DNA from: Loktanella sp.
Lineage (GTDB): Bacteria; Pseudomonadota; Alphaproteobacteria; Rhodobacterales; Rhodobacteraceae
NCBI GenBank assembly: GCA_024635625.1
Contig: JAGXIQ010000135.1
Span: 1-57,302 of the forward strand
Length of the DNA stretch: 57,302 nucleotides
Reading direction: 5' to 3'
The notes under the pieces were generated by a model. The model was given only the letters and a program-made list of their open reading frames with translations, ran no database searches and was not told where the DNA came from. Position numbers and translations under genes: made by a program. How positions within the stretch are numbered: position 1 is the first letter of the stretch; the number at the start of each line of letters is the position of its first letter. Shown one piece after another: positions 49,149 through 57,302 of this stretch.

Positions 49149-49880
49149 ATGTCATCCATCATCATCACAGGCGCAGGGTCTGGCGTGGGCCGGGCAACAG
49201 CGCAGGCGTTCATTGCCGCAGGTTGGGACGTGGGCCTTGTGGGGCGGCGCAAAGATCCGCTGCAAGAAACAGCAGGCGAAAGCGGGGCGCTGGTTTTGGC
49301 CTGCGATGTGACCAACGAAGCAGAGGTCGACGCCGCCTACGGCAAGGCGGTTTCAACATGGGGTCGCGTTGATGCGCTATTCAACAATGCGGGCGTCAGC
49401 CTGAAAGGCGCGCCAATCGACGAGCTGGCCGTGGACGACATCCGTAACCTGCTAGAGGTGAATGTGATGGGCGCATTTATTGCCGCGCGTGCGGCCTTTG
49501 GGATTATGCGCAAGCAAGATCCGCAGGGTGGACGGATCATCAATAATGGATCTGTGTCAGCTTATGTCCCGCGCTGGGGGTCTGCGCCCTATACGGCGTC
49601 CAAGCACGCAATCACCGGGTTGACCCGGACGCTATCCCTGGACGGGCGGGCCTTTAACATCGCTTGCGGGCAGATCGATATCGGCAATGCGCTGACCGAC
49701 ATGGCAGTAGCCATGACTAAGGGCGTGCCCCAAGCGGACGGCAGCATGGCGGTAGAGCCAGTCATGGACGTTGCACATGTGGCGGATTCGGTCCTGCATA
49801 TGGCGTCGCTGCCCTTAGGGGCGAACGTCCAGTTCATGACCGTGATGGCAAGCGCCATGCCGTTCATCGGACGCGGCTGA
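49149..49880 (+). CDS. SDR-family oxidoreductase, sugar-type
   Basis: This 243-residue short-chain dehydrogenase starts at ATG 49149, 10 nt after the dehydratase stop with a weak AAGGGGAA ribosome site. The cofactor loop is TGAGSGVGRATA, the specificity residues VGRRKDPL (Arg suggests NADP), and the catalytic residues lie in NNGSVSAY and YTASKHAI. The sequence around IACGQIDIGNALTDMA recalls SDRs that lack the common C-terminal NGG motif. It probably oxidises the sugar or polyol that feeds the dehydratase. The precise substrate is unknown. Confidence 0.84.
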   Translation: MSSIIITGAGSGVGRATAQAFIAAGWDVGLVGRRKDPLQETAGESGALVLACDVTNEAEVDAAYGKAVSTWGRVDALFNNAGVSLKGAPIDELAVDDIRNLLEVNVMGAFIAARAAFGIMRKQDPQGGRIINNGSVSAYVPRWGSAPYTASKHAITGLTRTLSLDGRAFNIACGQIDIGNALTDMAVAMTKGVPQADGSMAVEPVMDVAHVADSVLHMASLPLGANVQFMTVMASAMPFIGRG

Positions 49881-50608
49881 TGGATATGCAGGGGCAAATC
49901 GCCGTCGTCACCGGTGCTGCACAGGGGATCGGGTTTGCGGTGGCGCAGGCGTTGGTGGCCAAGGGGGTTCGGGTAGTCAGTTGGGACGTCGATCCGGGCA
50001 ATGTCGCGGCGATGGCAGAGTTGGATGGCACCGCCGTCACCTGTGATATTACCGACCTGAATAGTGTCACGGCAGCCTACCAGACGACCTGCGACACGGT
50101 GGGGGTACCGCTGATATGCGTAAACTCTGCCGGGATCGCAGGGCCGAATGCACCAGTGGCCGACTACGACGTGGCAGCGTGGCATCGCGTGATCGACGTG
50201 AACCTGAATGGCACGTTCTACGTCAACCGCACGGTTGTGCCGGGGATGATGACAGCGGGCTATGGGCGTATCTTGAACGTTGCCAGCATCGCGGGCAAAG
50301 AAGGAAACCCCAACGCCTCGGCGTATTCGGCGTCGAAGGCCGGGGTGATCGCATTGACTAAATCGTTGGGCAAGGAATTGGCAGGGCAAGATATTGCTGT
50401 GAACTGCGTCACGCCTGCCGCGGCGCGGACGCGGATTTTTGACCAGATGAGCCAAGAGCATATTGATTATATGCTGTCGAAAATTCCGCGCGGGCGGTTT
50501 TTAGAGGTCGCGGAGGCGGCGGAGATGATCGTCTGGGCGGTGTCGCCCGAGAACTCTTTTACAACTGGCGCGGTCTTTGATCTGTCCGGGGGGCGGGCAA
50601 CTTACTAA
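49880..50608 (+). CDS. SDR-family oxidoreductase (3-oxoacyl-reductase-like)
   Basis: This 242-residue short-chain dehydrogenase starts at ATG 49880, sharing its A with the stop of the preceding SDR (TGATG). The cofactor loop is TGAAQGIGFAVA, the acidic NAD-specificity residue lies in VVSWDVDPG, and the catalytic residues are in NVASIAGKEG and YSASKAGV. The last part is PENSFTTGAVFDLSGGRATY. It completes a three-gene unit with the dehydratase and the other SDR. Paired SDRs in such units usually oxidise a sugar and a deoxy-keto acid; which does which cannot be told. Confidence 0.84.
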   Translation: MDMQGQIAVVTGAAQGIGFAVAQALVAKGVRVVSWDVDPGNVAAMAELDGTAVTCDITDLNSVTAAYQTTCDTVGVPLICVNSAGIAGPNAPVADYDVAAWHRVIDVNLNGTFYVNRTVVPGMMTAGYGRILNVASIAGKEGNPNASAYSASKAGVIALTKSLGKELAGQDIAVNCVTPAAARTRIFDQMSQEHIDYMLSKIPRGRFLEVAEAAEMIVWAVSPENSFTTGAVFDLSGGRATY

Positions 50609-50638
50609 GCTGATCCAGCGTCAGGTTTTGCACATTTA

Positions 50639-50651
50639 TTGACAAAATGTC
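50639..50651. promoter_or_regulatory. Possible FNR/CRP-type half site upstream of coxB
   Basis: TTGACAAAATGTC contains the small inverted repeat GACA-AAA-TGTC (50641-50651), about 90 bp upstream of coxB. It has one good TTGAC half of an FNR/Dnr-type box but a poor second half, so oxygen control of the oxidase operon is only suggested. Confidence 0.3.
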
Positions 50652-50740
50652 GCATGCCGCGCTGGACGGATTGGGTGTGGCGTCTAGTTCCTTGAAAAAT
50701 TCAGCCGGAGATTTCGGCGCTTTTTAGGGACTAGCCGCGC

Positions 50741-51721
50741 ATGCCCCAACACAGACTTTTCCAGCCCGCGATCCTGCTAGGCCTGAGTGGCTGCGTCGGG
50801 AGGCAGTCTGTGCTTGATCCTGCGGGGCGCGATGCGTCAACATTGCTGACGCTGTTTGTGGTCATGCTGGTTGGTTTGATTGTGCTGTGGGTCGGCATTA
50901 ACGGCATGATGCTGTTCTTTAACACGTTAAGCACACGACGGTACGAAGAGGCCACCGCGCGCAAGCTGATCATCGGCGGCGGCATCGTGTTTCCGACGCT
51001 TGTGATTGCAGCGCTACTTGTTTGGGGTCTGTCGATCATGCCGAACCAGCGCGCGCCCGGCGATGGCCTGCGCATCAAGGTGATTGGCGAACAATGGTGG
51101 TGGCGCGTGGAATATTGGCCCGCCGGGGCCAATGCGCCAATTATTGCGGCCAATGAGTTTCGCATGCCTGTGGGGACCCGGACGCAGTTTGATCTGACCA
51201 GCGCTTATGTCATCCACTCTTTCTGGATTCCTGCGCTGGGGGGCCAGATGGATATGTTCCCGGGGCGAGAGACGATGATCTCTCTCGAGCCGTTAGAAGC
51301 CGGGGTTTATCGCGGGCAATGCGCAGAGTTCTGCGGAGCAAGTCATGCGTTGATGGTCTTTGAGGTCGTGACGATGGAGCCGGATGATTTTGACGCGTGG
51401 TTGACGAAAGAGGCGGCGCCCGCAGTGGCGACGACGGGCGCGCAGGCGCAGCACGGGTCAGAGGTATTTTTAAGAGAAGGCTGTGGCGCATGTCACGCTG
51501 TGCGCGGCACGCAAGCCATCGGTCAAGTGGGACCGGATTTAACGCATGTCGGTAGCCGCGAGAGCCTTGGGGCCGGCATTCTTGAACCGACGATCGAAAA
51601 TATTGCCGAATGGATCGCCCATACGGACGATCTGAAACCAGAAGTGGAAATGCCTGCCTACGACGACATGCCGAACGACGAGTTGCTGGCGCTGGCGACA
51701 TATCTGAGGGGCCTGAAATGA
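50741..51721 (+). CDS. coxB: Cytochrome c oxidase subunit II with fused cytochrome c domain
   Basis: This 326-residue protein begins with a lipoprotein-type signal (LLGLSGC). Two membrane helices (about 38-60 and 78-100) precede the cupredoxin domain. CuA ligands are visible: HSFWIPALGGQMDMFPG, then CAEFCGASHALMVFEV. The C-terminal cytochrome c domain has CGACH near residue 248 and a probable axial Met in MPAYDDM. It is a caa3-type subunit II. The stop overlaps the ctaD start (ATGA). It is the first gene of a five-gene oxidase operon. Confidence 0.93.
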   Translation: MPQHRLFQPAILLGLSGCVGRQSVLDPAGRDASTLLTLFVVMLVGLIVLWVGINGMMLFFNTLSTRRYEEATARKLIIGGGIVFPTLVIAALLVWGLSIMPNQRAPGDGLRIKVIGEQWWWRVEYWPAGANAPIIAANEFRMPVGTRTQFDLTSAYVIHSFWIPALGGQMDMFPGRETMISLEPLEAGVYRGQCAEFCGASHALMVFEVVTMEPDDFDAWLTKEAAPAVATTGAQAQHGSEVFLREGCGACHAVRGTQAIGQVGPDLTHVGSRESLGAGILEPTIENIAEWIAHTDDLKPEVEMPAYDDMPNDELLALATYLRGLK

Positions 51722-54288
51722 AGTACTCTGGCACCAATCGCCCCAAGCCCGAAGGCATCTGGCCACCGACAGAAGAGATGTTGGATGTGCCTGTCGACAA
51801 AGCCGAGCAGGCGAAGCGCGAAGATCGTCTACGTCGCGCATGGGACGAACCGACGGGCTTGGCCTATTGGACGGCGGTGAACAACGACAAGGTCGGCGCG
51901 TGGTATTCGTTGACAGCGTTATTTTCTATGCTGTGCGCCGGGGTTCTGGCGTTACTGATGCGGGTGCAATTGGCGGTTCCTGACAACCAGTTTTTGGATG
52001 CGGATCGGTTCAACCAGTTTTTTACGATGCACGGCAGCGCCATGATGTTTCTGTTCGCCGTGCCTATGTTCTAAGCGATTTCGATTCTTGTGCTGCCCGC
52101 ATTCCTTGGCGCACGCGACATGCCGTTTCCTAGGTTATCGGCCTATGGATACTGGTGTTTCCTGATCGGCGGTATTTTTGTCATGGGGTCGGTTCTGTTT
52201 GACTCTGGCCCGCGCGGTGGCTGGTTCATGTATCCACCGCTGTCCACAATGGACGAAGGTGTGGGTGCGGATATCTGGCTGTTGGGTTTGTCGTTCATCG
52301 AGGTGGCGTCGATCGCGGCGGCGGTGGAACTGATCGTCGGCGTGCTGAAATGCCGCTCGCCGAGGATGCGCGTGAACTTGATGCCGCTTTACGCATGGTA
52401 CGTGCTGGTTGTCGGCGGCATGATCCTTTTCGCATTCCCGCCCCTGATCGCGGGCGATTTCCTGTTCGAGATGGAGAAGTCCTTTGACTGGCCGTTCTTT
52501 GATCCGACTCGGGGCGGCGATCCGATGTTGTGGCAGCACCTTTTCTGGATCTTTGGCCATCCAGAAGTTTACATCATTTTTCTGCCGTCCATCGCCATCG
52601 CCGCGATGGTGGTGCCGACCGTGGCGCAGCGGCCCATCGTCGGCTATTCGTGGATTGTGCTTTCAGCAGTCGGTGTTGGGTTCCTAAGCTTTGGCTTGTG
52701 GGTTCACCATATGTTCACGACGGGATTGCCGAACATTTCGCTTGGCTTCTTTTCGGCCGCGTCAGAGGCGGTGGTGATCCCGACTGGCATCCAGATCTTT
52801 GTGTTTGCGGCGACGCTGATGGTGGGCAAGGTCAAAAAATCCCTTCCGATGTTGTGGATCGCGGGGGCCTTGGCGATCTTTACGCTGGGCGGTCTGACGG
52901 GGGTCATGCTGGCCATCGCGCCGTTCAATTGGGCGGTGCTCGACACGTATTTCGTCGTTGCACACCTGCATTACACGTTGTTCGGGGGCATGATCTTTCC
53001 GGTGATGGCGGGGATCTACTATTTCTATCCCTTCTTCCGGAAGGGCAAGATGATGTCAGAAACTCTGGGCCGTCTGTCGTTCTGGCTGATTTTTGTCGGC
53101 TTTAACGCGGCATTTCTGCCGATGCATTATACGGGTATGATGGGCATGCCACGCCGGGTGTATACCTATGGCGAAAGCATGGATTGGGGTTGGCTGAACA
53201 TGCTATCCACGGTCGCCAGCTTCGTCATCGCAGCGGGGTTTGTCGTGTTCGTGTTCGATCTGCTGCGGCCTAAGCGTGACTTTGACGGCCCCAAGCGGAA
53301 CCCGTGGAACGCGGGTACCCTGGAATGGTCCCACGACGTGCCGGGCGAGAGCTGGGGCGTACGCACAATCCCCTTCATCACCTCGCGCTATCCATTGTGG
53401 CAGCAGCCGCAGCTGGTGGAGCGGATGGATGCCGGGCGGTTCTACCTCGGCGATACGGAGTTCGGGCATCGCGAGACATTGGTCACATCCGTGCTGGACG
53501 CAAAGCCGCAGCATATCCAACGAGTCACTGGACCGGCCTATATCACCATGCTGGCAGCGGGCTTTACCGGCGGGGCGTTCATCTTCCCGACGTTTCACAT
53601 CTATGTGCCCGCGATCATCTGCGGGGCCTTCGCGATCGTCTGCGTGCTGTACTGGCTGTGGACCTCGACCGCCCAGATCCCGGAGGAGCCGATGGGCGAT
53701 GTCGGTCTGGACCTGAGGCTGCCGCGCTATGCCTCCGGATCGGACGCGCCGGGGTGGTGGGCGGTCTGGATCACCATGCTCGGGGATGCGACGGCCTTCG
53801 CCTCGCTGGTCTTCGGGTTCTTTTTCTACTGGACCGCGAGCGACAATTTTCCACCGCAAGGAGCCCTGCATGCCAACGGCGCTATGGTCGTTGCCTTCGC
53901 GGTGCTGCTAGCGCTGTCTTGGGCCGCGACTCGCGTGGCCCGGGGCGTGCACAGAGGCGGCAACGTTGGCCTCGGTCGCCTCGTGATGGCGGCCAGCGTC
54001 CTGCTAACGCTGGCGGGCGGCTTCGCGGTCTACGGCGCGGTCAGCCACTTGAGCCCGACCAGCCACGTCTATCCTGCGCTTATCTGTGGCCTTGCCGTCT
54101 GGCTCGGCGCCCATCTTTTGCTGGGGGTGATCGGGCAGGGGTATTGTTTGGCGCGCAGCCTGGCCGGACGGATGACGCCGCTCTATGACGCGGACCTGCA
54201 CAACGTCACGCTGCTGTGGCACTTCATCGCCCTGCAATCGCTGGTGACGGCGGCAGTGATCGGCCTGCTGCCCGGGTGGATGTCATGA
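51718..54288 (+). pseudogene. ctaD: Cytochrome c oxidase subunit I+III fusion, interrupted by in-frame TAA
   Basis: The reading frame from ATG 51718 to TGA 54288 would encode 856 residues, but codon 119 (52072-52074) is TAA. Homology continues without shift on both sides: FTMHGSAMMFLFAVPMF, stop, AISILVLPAFLGARDM. The first piece holds the heme-a His region. The second has the CuB/cross-link motif HPEVY, the HH pair in VHHMFTTGL and the heme ligands in AHLHYTLFGG. A subunit III domain follows from about residue 600 (LRLPRYASG onward). From comparison with relatives the lost residue is probably Glu (GAA to TAA). Possible explanations are true inactivation, stop read-through or a sequencing error. 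Confidence 0.85.
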
Positions 54289-54683
54289 AGGTCCAAAGCC
54301 AGAGCGAATTCGGCACCGGTGTCGGCACCCTGCTGAAGATCACCCTCGCGCCCACGATCTGGGCGTTCCACTTCGTCATCAGTTATGGCGCGGCGGCCGT
54401 CTGGTGCGAAAAGCTGACGGCGCAGGGCGACACCGTGGCCTTGCAGGTTTGGTTGATTGGTCTGACCGCCGCGGCGCTGCTGGGCATCATCGCCTGCGGT
54501 GTGGTCGGCTGGCGGGTGTGGGGCAAGGGCGGATACGGCGCAGACGGTCACACCCCTGGCCTTGGCAATACCGAAAGCCGCCAGGGGTTCCTGGGCCACG
54601 CCAGCGTGCTGCTGTCCGTAGTGTCTTTTATCGCCGTGATCTTTGTGATTCTGCCGGTATTGATGATTGGCAGTTGCACATGA
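54285..54683 (+). CDS. Small membrane protein of the oxidase operon
   Basis: This 132-residue protein starts at ATG 54285, overlapping the ctaD stop (ATGA). Three hydrophobic helices are visible (LKITLAPTIWAFHFVISYGAAAVW, VWLIGLTAAALLGIIACGVVGWRVW, ASVLLSVVSFIAVIFVILPVLMI), the last reaching the end in MIGSCT. Similar small proteins often sit between subunit I/III and CtaG-like genes in alphaproteobacterial plasmid-type oxidases. It is probably an assembly or accessory subunit, but I cannot name it. Confidence 0.72.
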   Translation: MKVQSQSEFGTGVGTLLKITLAPTIWAFHFVISYGAAAVWCEKLTAQGDTVALQVWLIGLTAAALLGIIACGVVGWRVWGKGGYGADGHTPGLGNTESRQGFLGHASVLLSVVSFIAVIFVILPVLMIGSCT

Positions 54684-55237
54684 AGGTTTACGGCATCCTT
54701 GGCCTTGCCCTGCTACTTGCGATCTGGGTTTGGCCTTGGGAGGGCTTGGTCGGTCTTTTCCCGGCCCACATGGTCCGGCACATGGGGTTGGTCGCCATCG
54801 CGGCACCGCTGCTGGTGATCGGGTTTCCCAAGCTGACGGCGGTCTTTGCGATCTCGCCACTTGCCGCGACCGTGTTTGAATTTATCACGGTCTGGGGGTT
54901 TCACCTGCCAGCCCTGCACGAGGGCGCGGCCTCCAGCACACCGGCCTTCGTAGCCGAGCAGGCGCTGTTTCTCATCGCTGGCCTGTGCGTCTGGGCCGGG
55001 TGTCTGCGCGGCGGCGGGCTGGCCGGGGCAGGGGGGCTGCTGCTGACCTCGATGCACATGACGCTGCTGGGTGCCCTGCTGACGCTGGCACCGCGGGTGC
55101 TCTATGTGCCGGGCTGCGTCGGCTCTCTGGCGGAACAACAGCTGGGCGGCATGATGATGCTGGCGATCGGCACACCGGTCTATCTGATCGCGGGCCTCTG
55201 GCTGACCGGCGGCGCATTGAAGGAGGAAGCGGCATGA
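54680..55237 (+). CDS. ctaG: CtaG-like (caa3_CtaG) oxidase assembly membrane protein
   Basis: This 185-residue membrane protein starts at ATG 54680 (MKVYGILGLALLLAIWVWPWEGL), overlapping the preceding stop. It matches the caa3-type CtaG family: FPAHMVRHMGLVAIAAPLLVIG, VWGFHLPALHEGA, LLLTSMHMTLLGALLTLAPRVLY and QQLGGMMMLAIGTPVYLIAGLWL, with His/Met residues at helix ends. The family is thought to help copper insertion into caa3 oxidases. It is shorter than many members, lacking about two helices, and it overlaps the cytochrome c gene downstream (ATGA). Confidence 0.82.
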   Translation: MKVYGILGLALLLAIWVWPWEGLVGLFPAHMVRHMGLVAIAAPLLVIGFPKLTAVFAISPLAATVFEFITVWGFHLPALHEGAASSTPAFVAEQALFLIAGLCVWAGCLRGGGLAGAGGLLLTSMHMTLLGALLTLAPRVLYVPGCVGSLAEQQLGGMMMLAIGTPVYLIAGLWLTGGALKEEAA

Positions 55238-56298
55238 GGCGCGTTCTGCAGACCCTCGCCGTGCTGGCGGTGCTGGGCATCCTCGGCGGCGCTGCCGTCG
55301 TGTTCGGCGGGCTTTACAACGTCTCGGCCCGGGCCGGTCATTTCCCCGGCGTCCCGTTCATCCTGCACACGACCTTCAACAACTCCGTCAAGCTGCGCGC
55401 ACCCAGCGAAAGCACGGTGCCCGATCTGAGCGCCGACGGCATGGTGGCCCTGGGTGCCAAGCATTTCGACGGCGGCTGCAAGGTCTGCCACGCCGCCCCC
55501 GGTCAGGAACGATGGGCTATCCCCACCGTGATGGTCCCGCATCCCCCGCACATCACGGAGGCCGTGCAGGACTGGCACCCCAACGAGCTGCACTGGATCG
55601 TCGATGAAGGCGTCAAGATGTCCGGCATGCCCTACTGGCCCGCCACGCGGACCGACGACATCTGGCCCGTTGTCGCCTTTCTTAACGCAGTGCAGGCCGG
55701 CATGGACGCGAAAACCTACGCCGACCTCACGCTGCACCCCGTCCGGCCGGACGGTGCCCCGGACGCTTTGCCCTACTGCGCCATGTGCCACAACACCGAC
55801 GGCCGCAGCGGCAACCCGCTGATCCCGCGCCTCGACATTCAGCCGCAGGCTTACCTCGAACAGACGCTGCTGGCCTATGCGGACGGCACCCGCGACAGCG
55901 GGATCATGCATGTCGCAGCCAGCCGCGTGACCGAGGCTGACCTGATGGAACTCGCCGCGTGGTTCGGATCGCAGGACGCCGATCCGGTGGCGATGAGCGT
56001 CGTGGACGACCGCGATTTGATCGACCGCGGTGGCGTGCTGGCGGTGCAGGGCACCCAAGACGTGCCGGCCTGCACGTCCTGTCACGGCCCCAAGTCAGGA
56101 CTGCGGGCCGCGGGCTTTCCGCGTCTGGCGGGGCAGAGTGTCGTGTATCTGAAGGACCAGTTGCACCTGTGGCGCGCTGGGATGCGTGGCGGCGGACCGA
56201 AGGCGAACCTGATGAGAAAGGCGGCACAGGATCTGACCGATGCAGACATCGCGGCCCTGTCGGCCTGGTACGCGGCGCAATCTGCTGCAGATCAGTAG
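55234..56298 (+). CDS. Triheme c-type cytochrome
   Basis: This 354-residue protein starts at ATG 55234. An N-terminal anchor or signal helix (LQTLAVLAVLGILGGAAVVFGGLY) is followed by three c-type heme sites, CKVCH (about residue 86), CAMCH (about 182) and CTSCH (about 284), in three cytochrome-c-like domains. The second and third domains look like the tandem cytochrome c4 arrangement. It is the last gene of the oxidase operon. It probably donates electrons to the CuA centre on the periplasmic side. Confidence 0.88.
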   Translation: MRRVLQTLAVLAVLGILGGAAVVFGGLYNVSARAGHFPGVPFILHTTFNNSVKLRAPSESTVPDLSADGMVALGAKHFDGGCKVCHAAPGQERWAIPTVMVPHPPHITEAVQDWHPNELHWIVDEGVKMSGMPYWPATRTDDIWPVVAFLNAVQAGMDAKTYADLTLHPVRPDGAPDALPYCAMCHNTDGRSGNPLIPRLDIQPQAYLEQTLLAYADGTRDSGIMHVAASRVTEADLMELAAWFGSQDADPVAMSVVDDRDLIDRGGVLAVQGTQDVPACTSCHGPKSGLRAAGFPRLAGQSVVYLKDQLHLWRAGMRGGGPKANLMRKAAQDLTDADIAALSAWYAAQSAADQ

Positions 56299-56377
56299 TG
56301 CTGAAATTGTGATCGATGGAGTGGTTGACACACGACGGACGCGCCCTGGTGCTAAGTTATCCCAATTGGTGAATGCC

Positions 56378-56829
56378 ATGTCTGATATACTCGATCCCAT
56401 CCGCCGTCGCTTGCTGGCCGGCTTCCCGCTTGCGTCCGCCAGCCTTGCGTTGGGAGCCACAGCCGCTGAGGCAGCCCCTGCGCCGGTCCCTGTGGACTCG
56501 CGTCAGCCGCTGTTCGACACGACCGATCATGTCGCCACATACTACCGGCTCGATCTGGCCGTCGACGCCATCGAACTGGCGCCCCATGCGGATCACATCG
56601 TTATCTTCTCGGGTGACGGCAATTTGTGTTCGCTGGTGGAGAATCTGCAGAAGAAAGGTGTACGCGTGTCCGTCGTGTCGACGGTTCGCAGCTAACCCTC
56701 GATGTTCTCGGAAAGCTGCGCCGACAATGTGATAACTTCATCGACCTTGACGATCTCCATGATGCCATTGCACGCGAAACCCCGCAGGCATCCCTGCTGA
56801 CACCTGAACCCATGATGGCGGGCAAATGA
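56378..56829 (+). pseudogene. Chimeric remnant: Tat-target leader joined to a broken NYN-domain gene
   Basis: The frame from ATG 56378 to TAA 56695 (105 residues) has two unrelated halves. Residues about 1-55 look like a small Tat-type leader protein (RRRLLAGFPLASASLALG, then FDTTDHVATYYR), recalling the formate-dehydrogenase-region Tat target. Residues about 60-105 (IELAPHADHIVIFSGDGN, KKGVRVSVVSTVRS) match the middle of LabA/NYN (DUF88) proteins. After the TAA the NYN homology resumes in another frame (LRRQCDNFIDLDDL, ending at 56829). So a truncated Tat-target gene appears joined to an NYN fragment that also carries a stop and a frameshift. Confidence 0.7.
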
Positions 56830-56921
56830 TTGAGACCAGCGGAGCCCCATAGAATGCAGCCGGAAGCTGCAGTCAGCTGTATGGCCTCTTGATTGCAGCG
56901 GCGCTAAAGGTAAGGTTATCG

Positions 56922-57302
56922 ATGAACAGCAAACCTGCTCAGGAAATGTCAGACAATCTGAGTGCGACACAAAGTGTTGCCATATATCGGGAACCTCAAA
57001 TTTCGATGCGACGTCTGACTGCTGGCCACCTAGATGAATCTCTTAGTACGCTTCCGGCAATGGCACTGGAATCTGCGGTGGTGGCTGCGTGCATCGGGGT
57101 CTGGCACTGGGATGTGCGGTCCGACACGCTGACCTACTCCGATCTGGCGCGGTCGATTACGGGATTGCCCATGACAGGACCGGTGACAATGGCCATGGTC
57201 AGCGCCCTCACGCATCCTGAGGATTTGCCTCGCACCCGCGAAATCGCGCGCCTTGCGCTCGATCCTGTGGACCGCGGCTCAGAAGTCTACACCTACCGCA
57301 TC
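56922..57302 (+). CDS. PAS-domain sensor protein, cut by the window end
   Basis: From ATG 56922 the frame stays open for 127 codons to the last base. After an unremarkable N-terminus (MNSKPAQEMSDNL, about 55 residues) a PAS_3-type fold begins: GVWHWDVRSDTLTYSD, RSITGLPMTG, THPEDLPRTREIARLAL, and VYTYRI at the edge. Such PAS domains occur in sensor histidine kinases, diguanylate cyclases and PAS-linked chemotaxis proteins. The output domain lies outside the window, so the class is unknown. No membrane segment is visible so far. Confidence 0.75.
   Translation, partial: MNSKPAQEMSDNLSATQSVAIYREPQISMRRLTAGHLDESLSTLPAMALESAVVAACIGVWHWDVRSDTLTYSDLARSITGLPMTGPVTMAMVSALTHPEDLPRTREIARLALDPVDRGSEVYTYRI

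Noticed and set aside
52090..54288. Separate 732-codon oxidase gene starting at GTG 52090
   Set aside because: Homology to subunit I is continuous through the TAA at 52072, so this is the 3' part of one interrupted gene rather than an independent gene.
1..57302. tRNA or rRNA genes, insertion sequences with transposases, integrases
   Set aside because: I found no tRNA-like cloverleaf, rRNA segment or transposase/integrase motif, although short or degenerate elements could escape reading by eye.

Overview
The window looks like part of an extrachromosomal replicon (plasmid or chromid) of a Roseobacter-group alphaproteobacterium (Rhodobacterales). Near its middle it carries a complete maintenance module: ParB, ParA and an iteron-bound Rep_3-type initiator, with palindromic centromere-like sites. 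The remaining genes are typical accessory cargo of that group: TRAP and ABC uptake systems, sugar-acid catabolism, type I secretion and an aa3-type oxidase. All assignments come from reading the protein sequences by eye; no searches were run.

Layout. (1) 0.4-9.3 kb: guanidino/polyamine use. A minus-strand operon potD-potB-potC-potA-MBL-gbuA lies next to a TetR gene, followed by a gamma-glutamylputrescine synthetase/oxidase pair. (2) 9.4-17.3 kb: a sugar-acid locus with a TRAP transporter, a phytanoyl-CoA-dioxygenase-like enzyme, a BDH2/ketodeoxyfuconate-dehydrogenase-like SDR, an EamA exporter, a divergent GntR/FCD regulator and an FAH-family hydrolase. (3) 17.4-24.5 kb: a LysR gene, then a seven-gene minus-strand operon ltnD-otnK-otnC-otnI-transketolase N half-transketolase C half-SDR, matching L-threonate/tetronate degradation. 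(4) 24.6-28.9 kb: par/rep module with iterons and inverted repeats. (5) 28.9-34.3 kb: 2-hydroxyacid dehydrogenase, D-erythronate dehydrogenase (denD), a LysE exporter, L-idonate/gluconate 5-dehydrogenase-like genes and a GarR-like reductase. (6) 34.4-46.8 kb: a type I secretion operon. It holds an adaptor, an ABC exporter with an unusual disordered N-terminus, an 849-residue repeat protein and a 1379-residue, extremely acidic, low-complexity protein. A divergent CsgD-like LuxR regulator with a degenerate receiver domain lies beside it. (7) 47-50.6 kb: an IlvD/Edd-family sugar-acid dehydratase with two SDRs. (8) 50.7-56.3 kb: a cytochrome oxidase operon (coxB, ctaD, small membrane protein, ctaG-like, triheme cytochrome c) in which ctaD has an in-frame TAA. 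(9) 56.4-57.3 kb: a chimeric gene remnant and the start of a PAS-domain sensor gene cut by the window edge.

How the parts connect. A palindrome centred on GGTATACC, most often ATGGTATACCAT, occurs six times. Every copy lies in a promoter region: twice between dctP and the GntR gene, then upstream of ltnD, upstream of the 2-hydroxyacid dehydrogenase, between idnD and idnO, and upstream of the IlvD/Edd dehydratase. This implies one GntR-controlled regulon that joins the sugar-acid modules on both sides of the replication locus. The most novel-looking system is the type I secretion operon with its two unusual candidate substrates, which share short motifs and may build an extracellular matrix.
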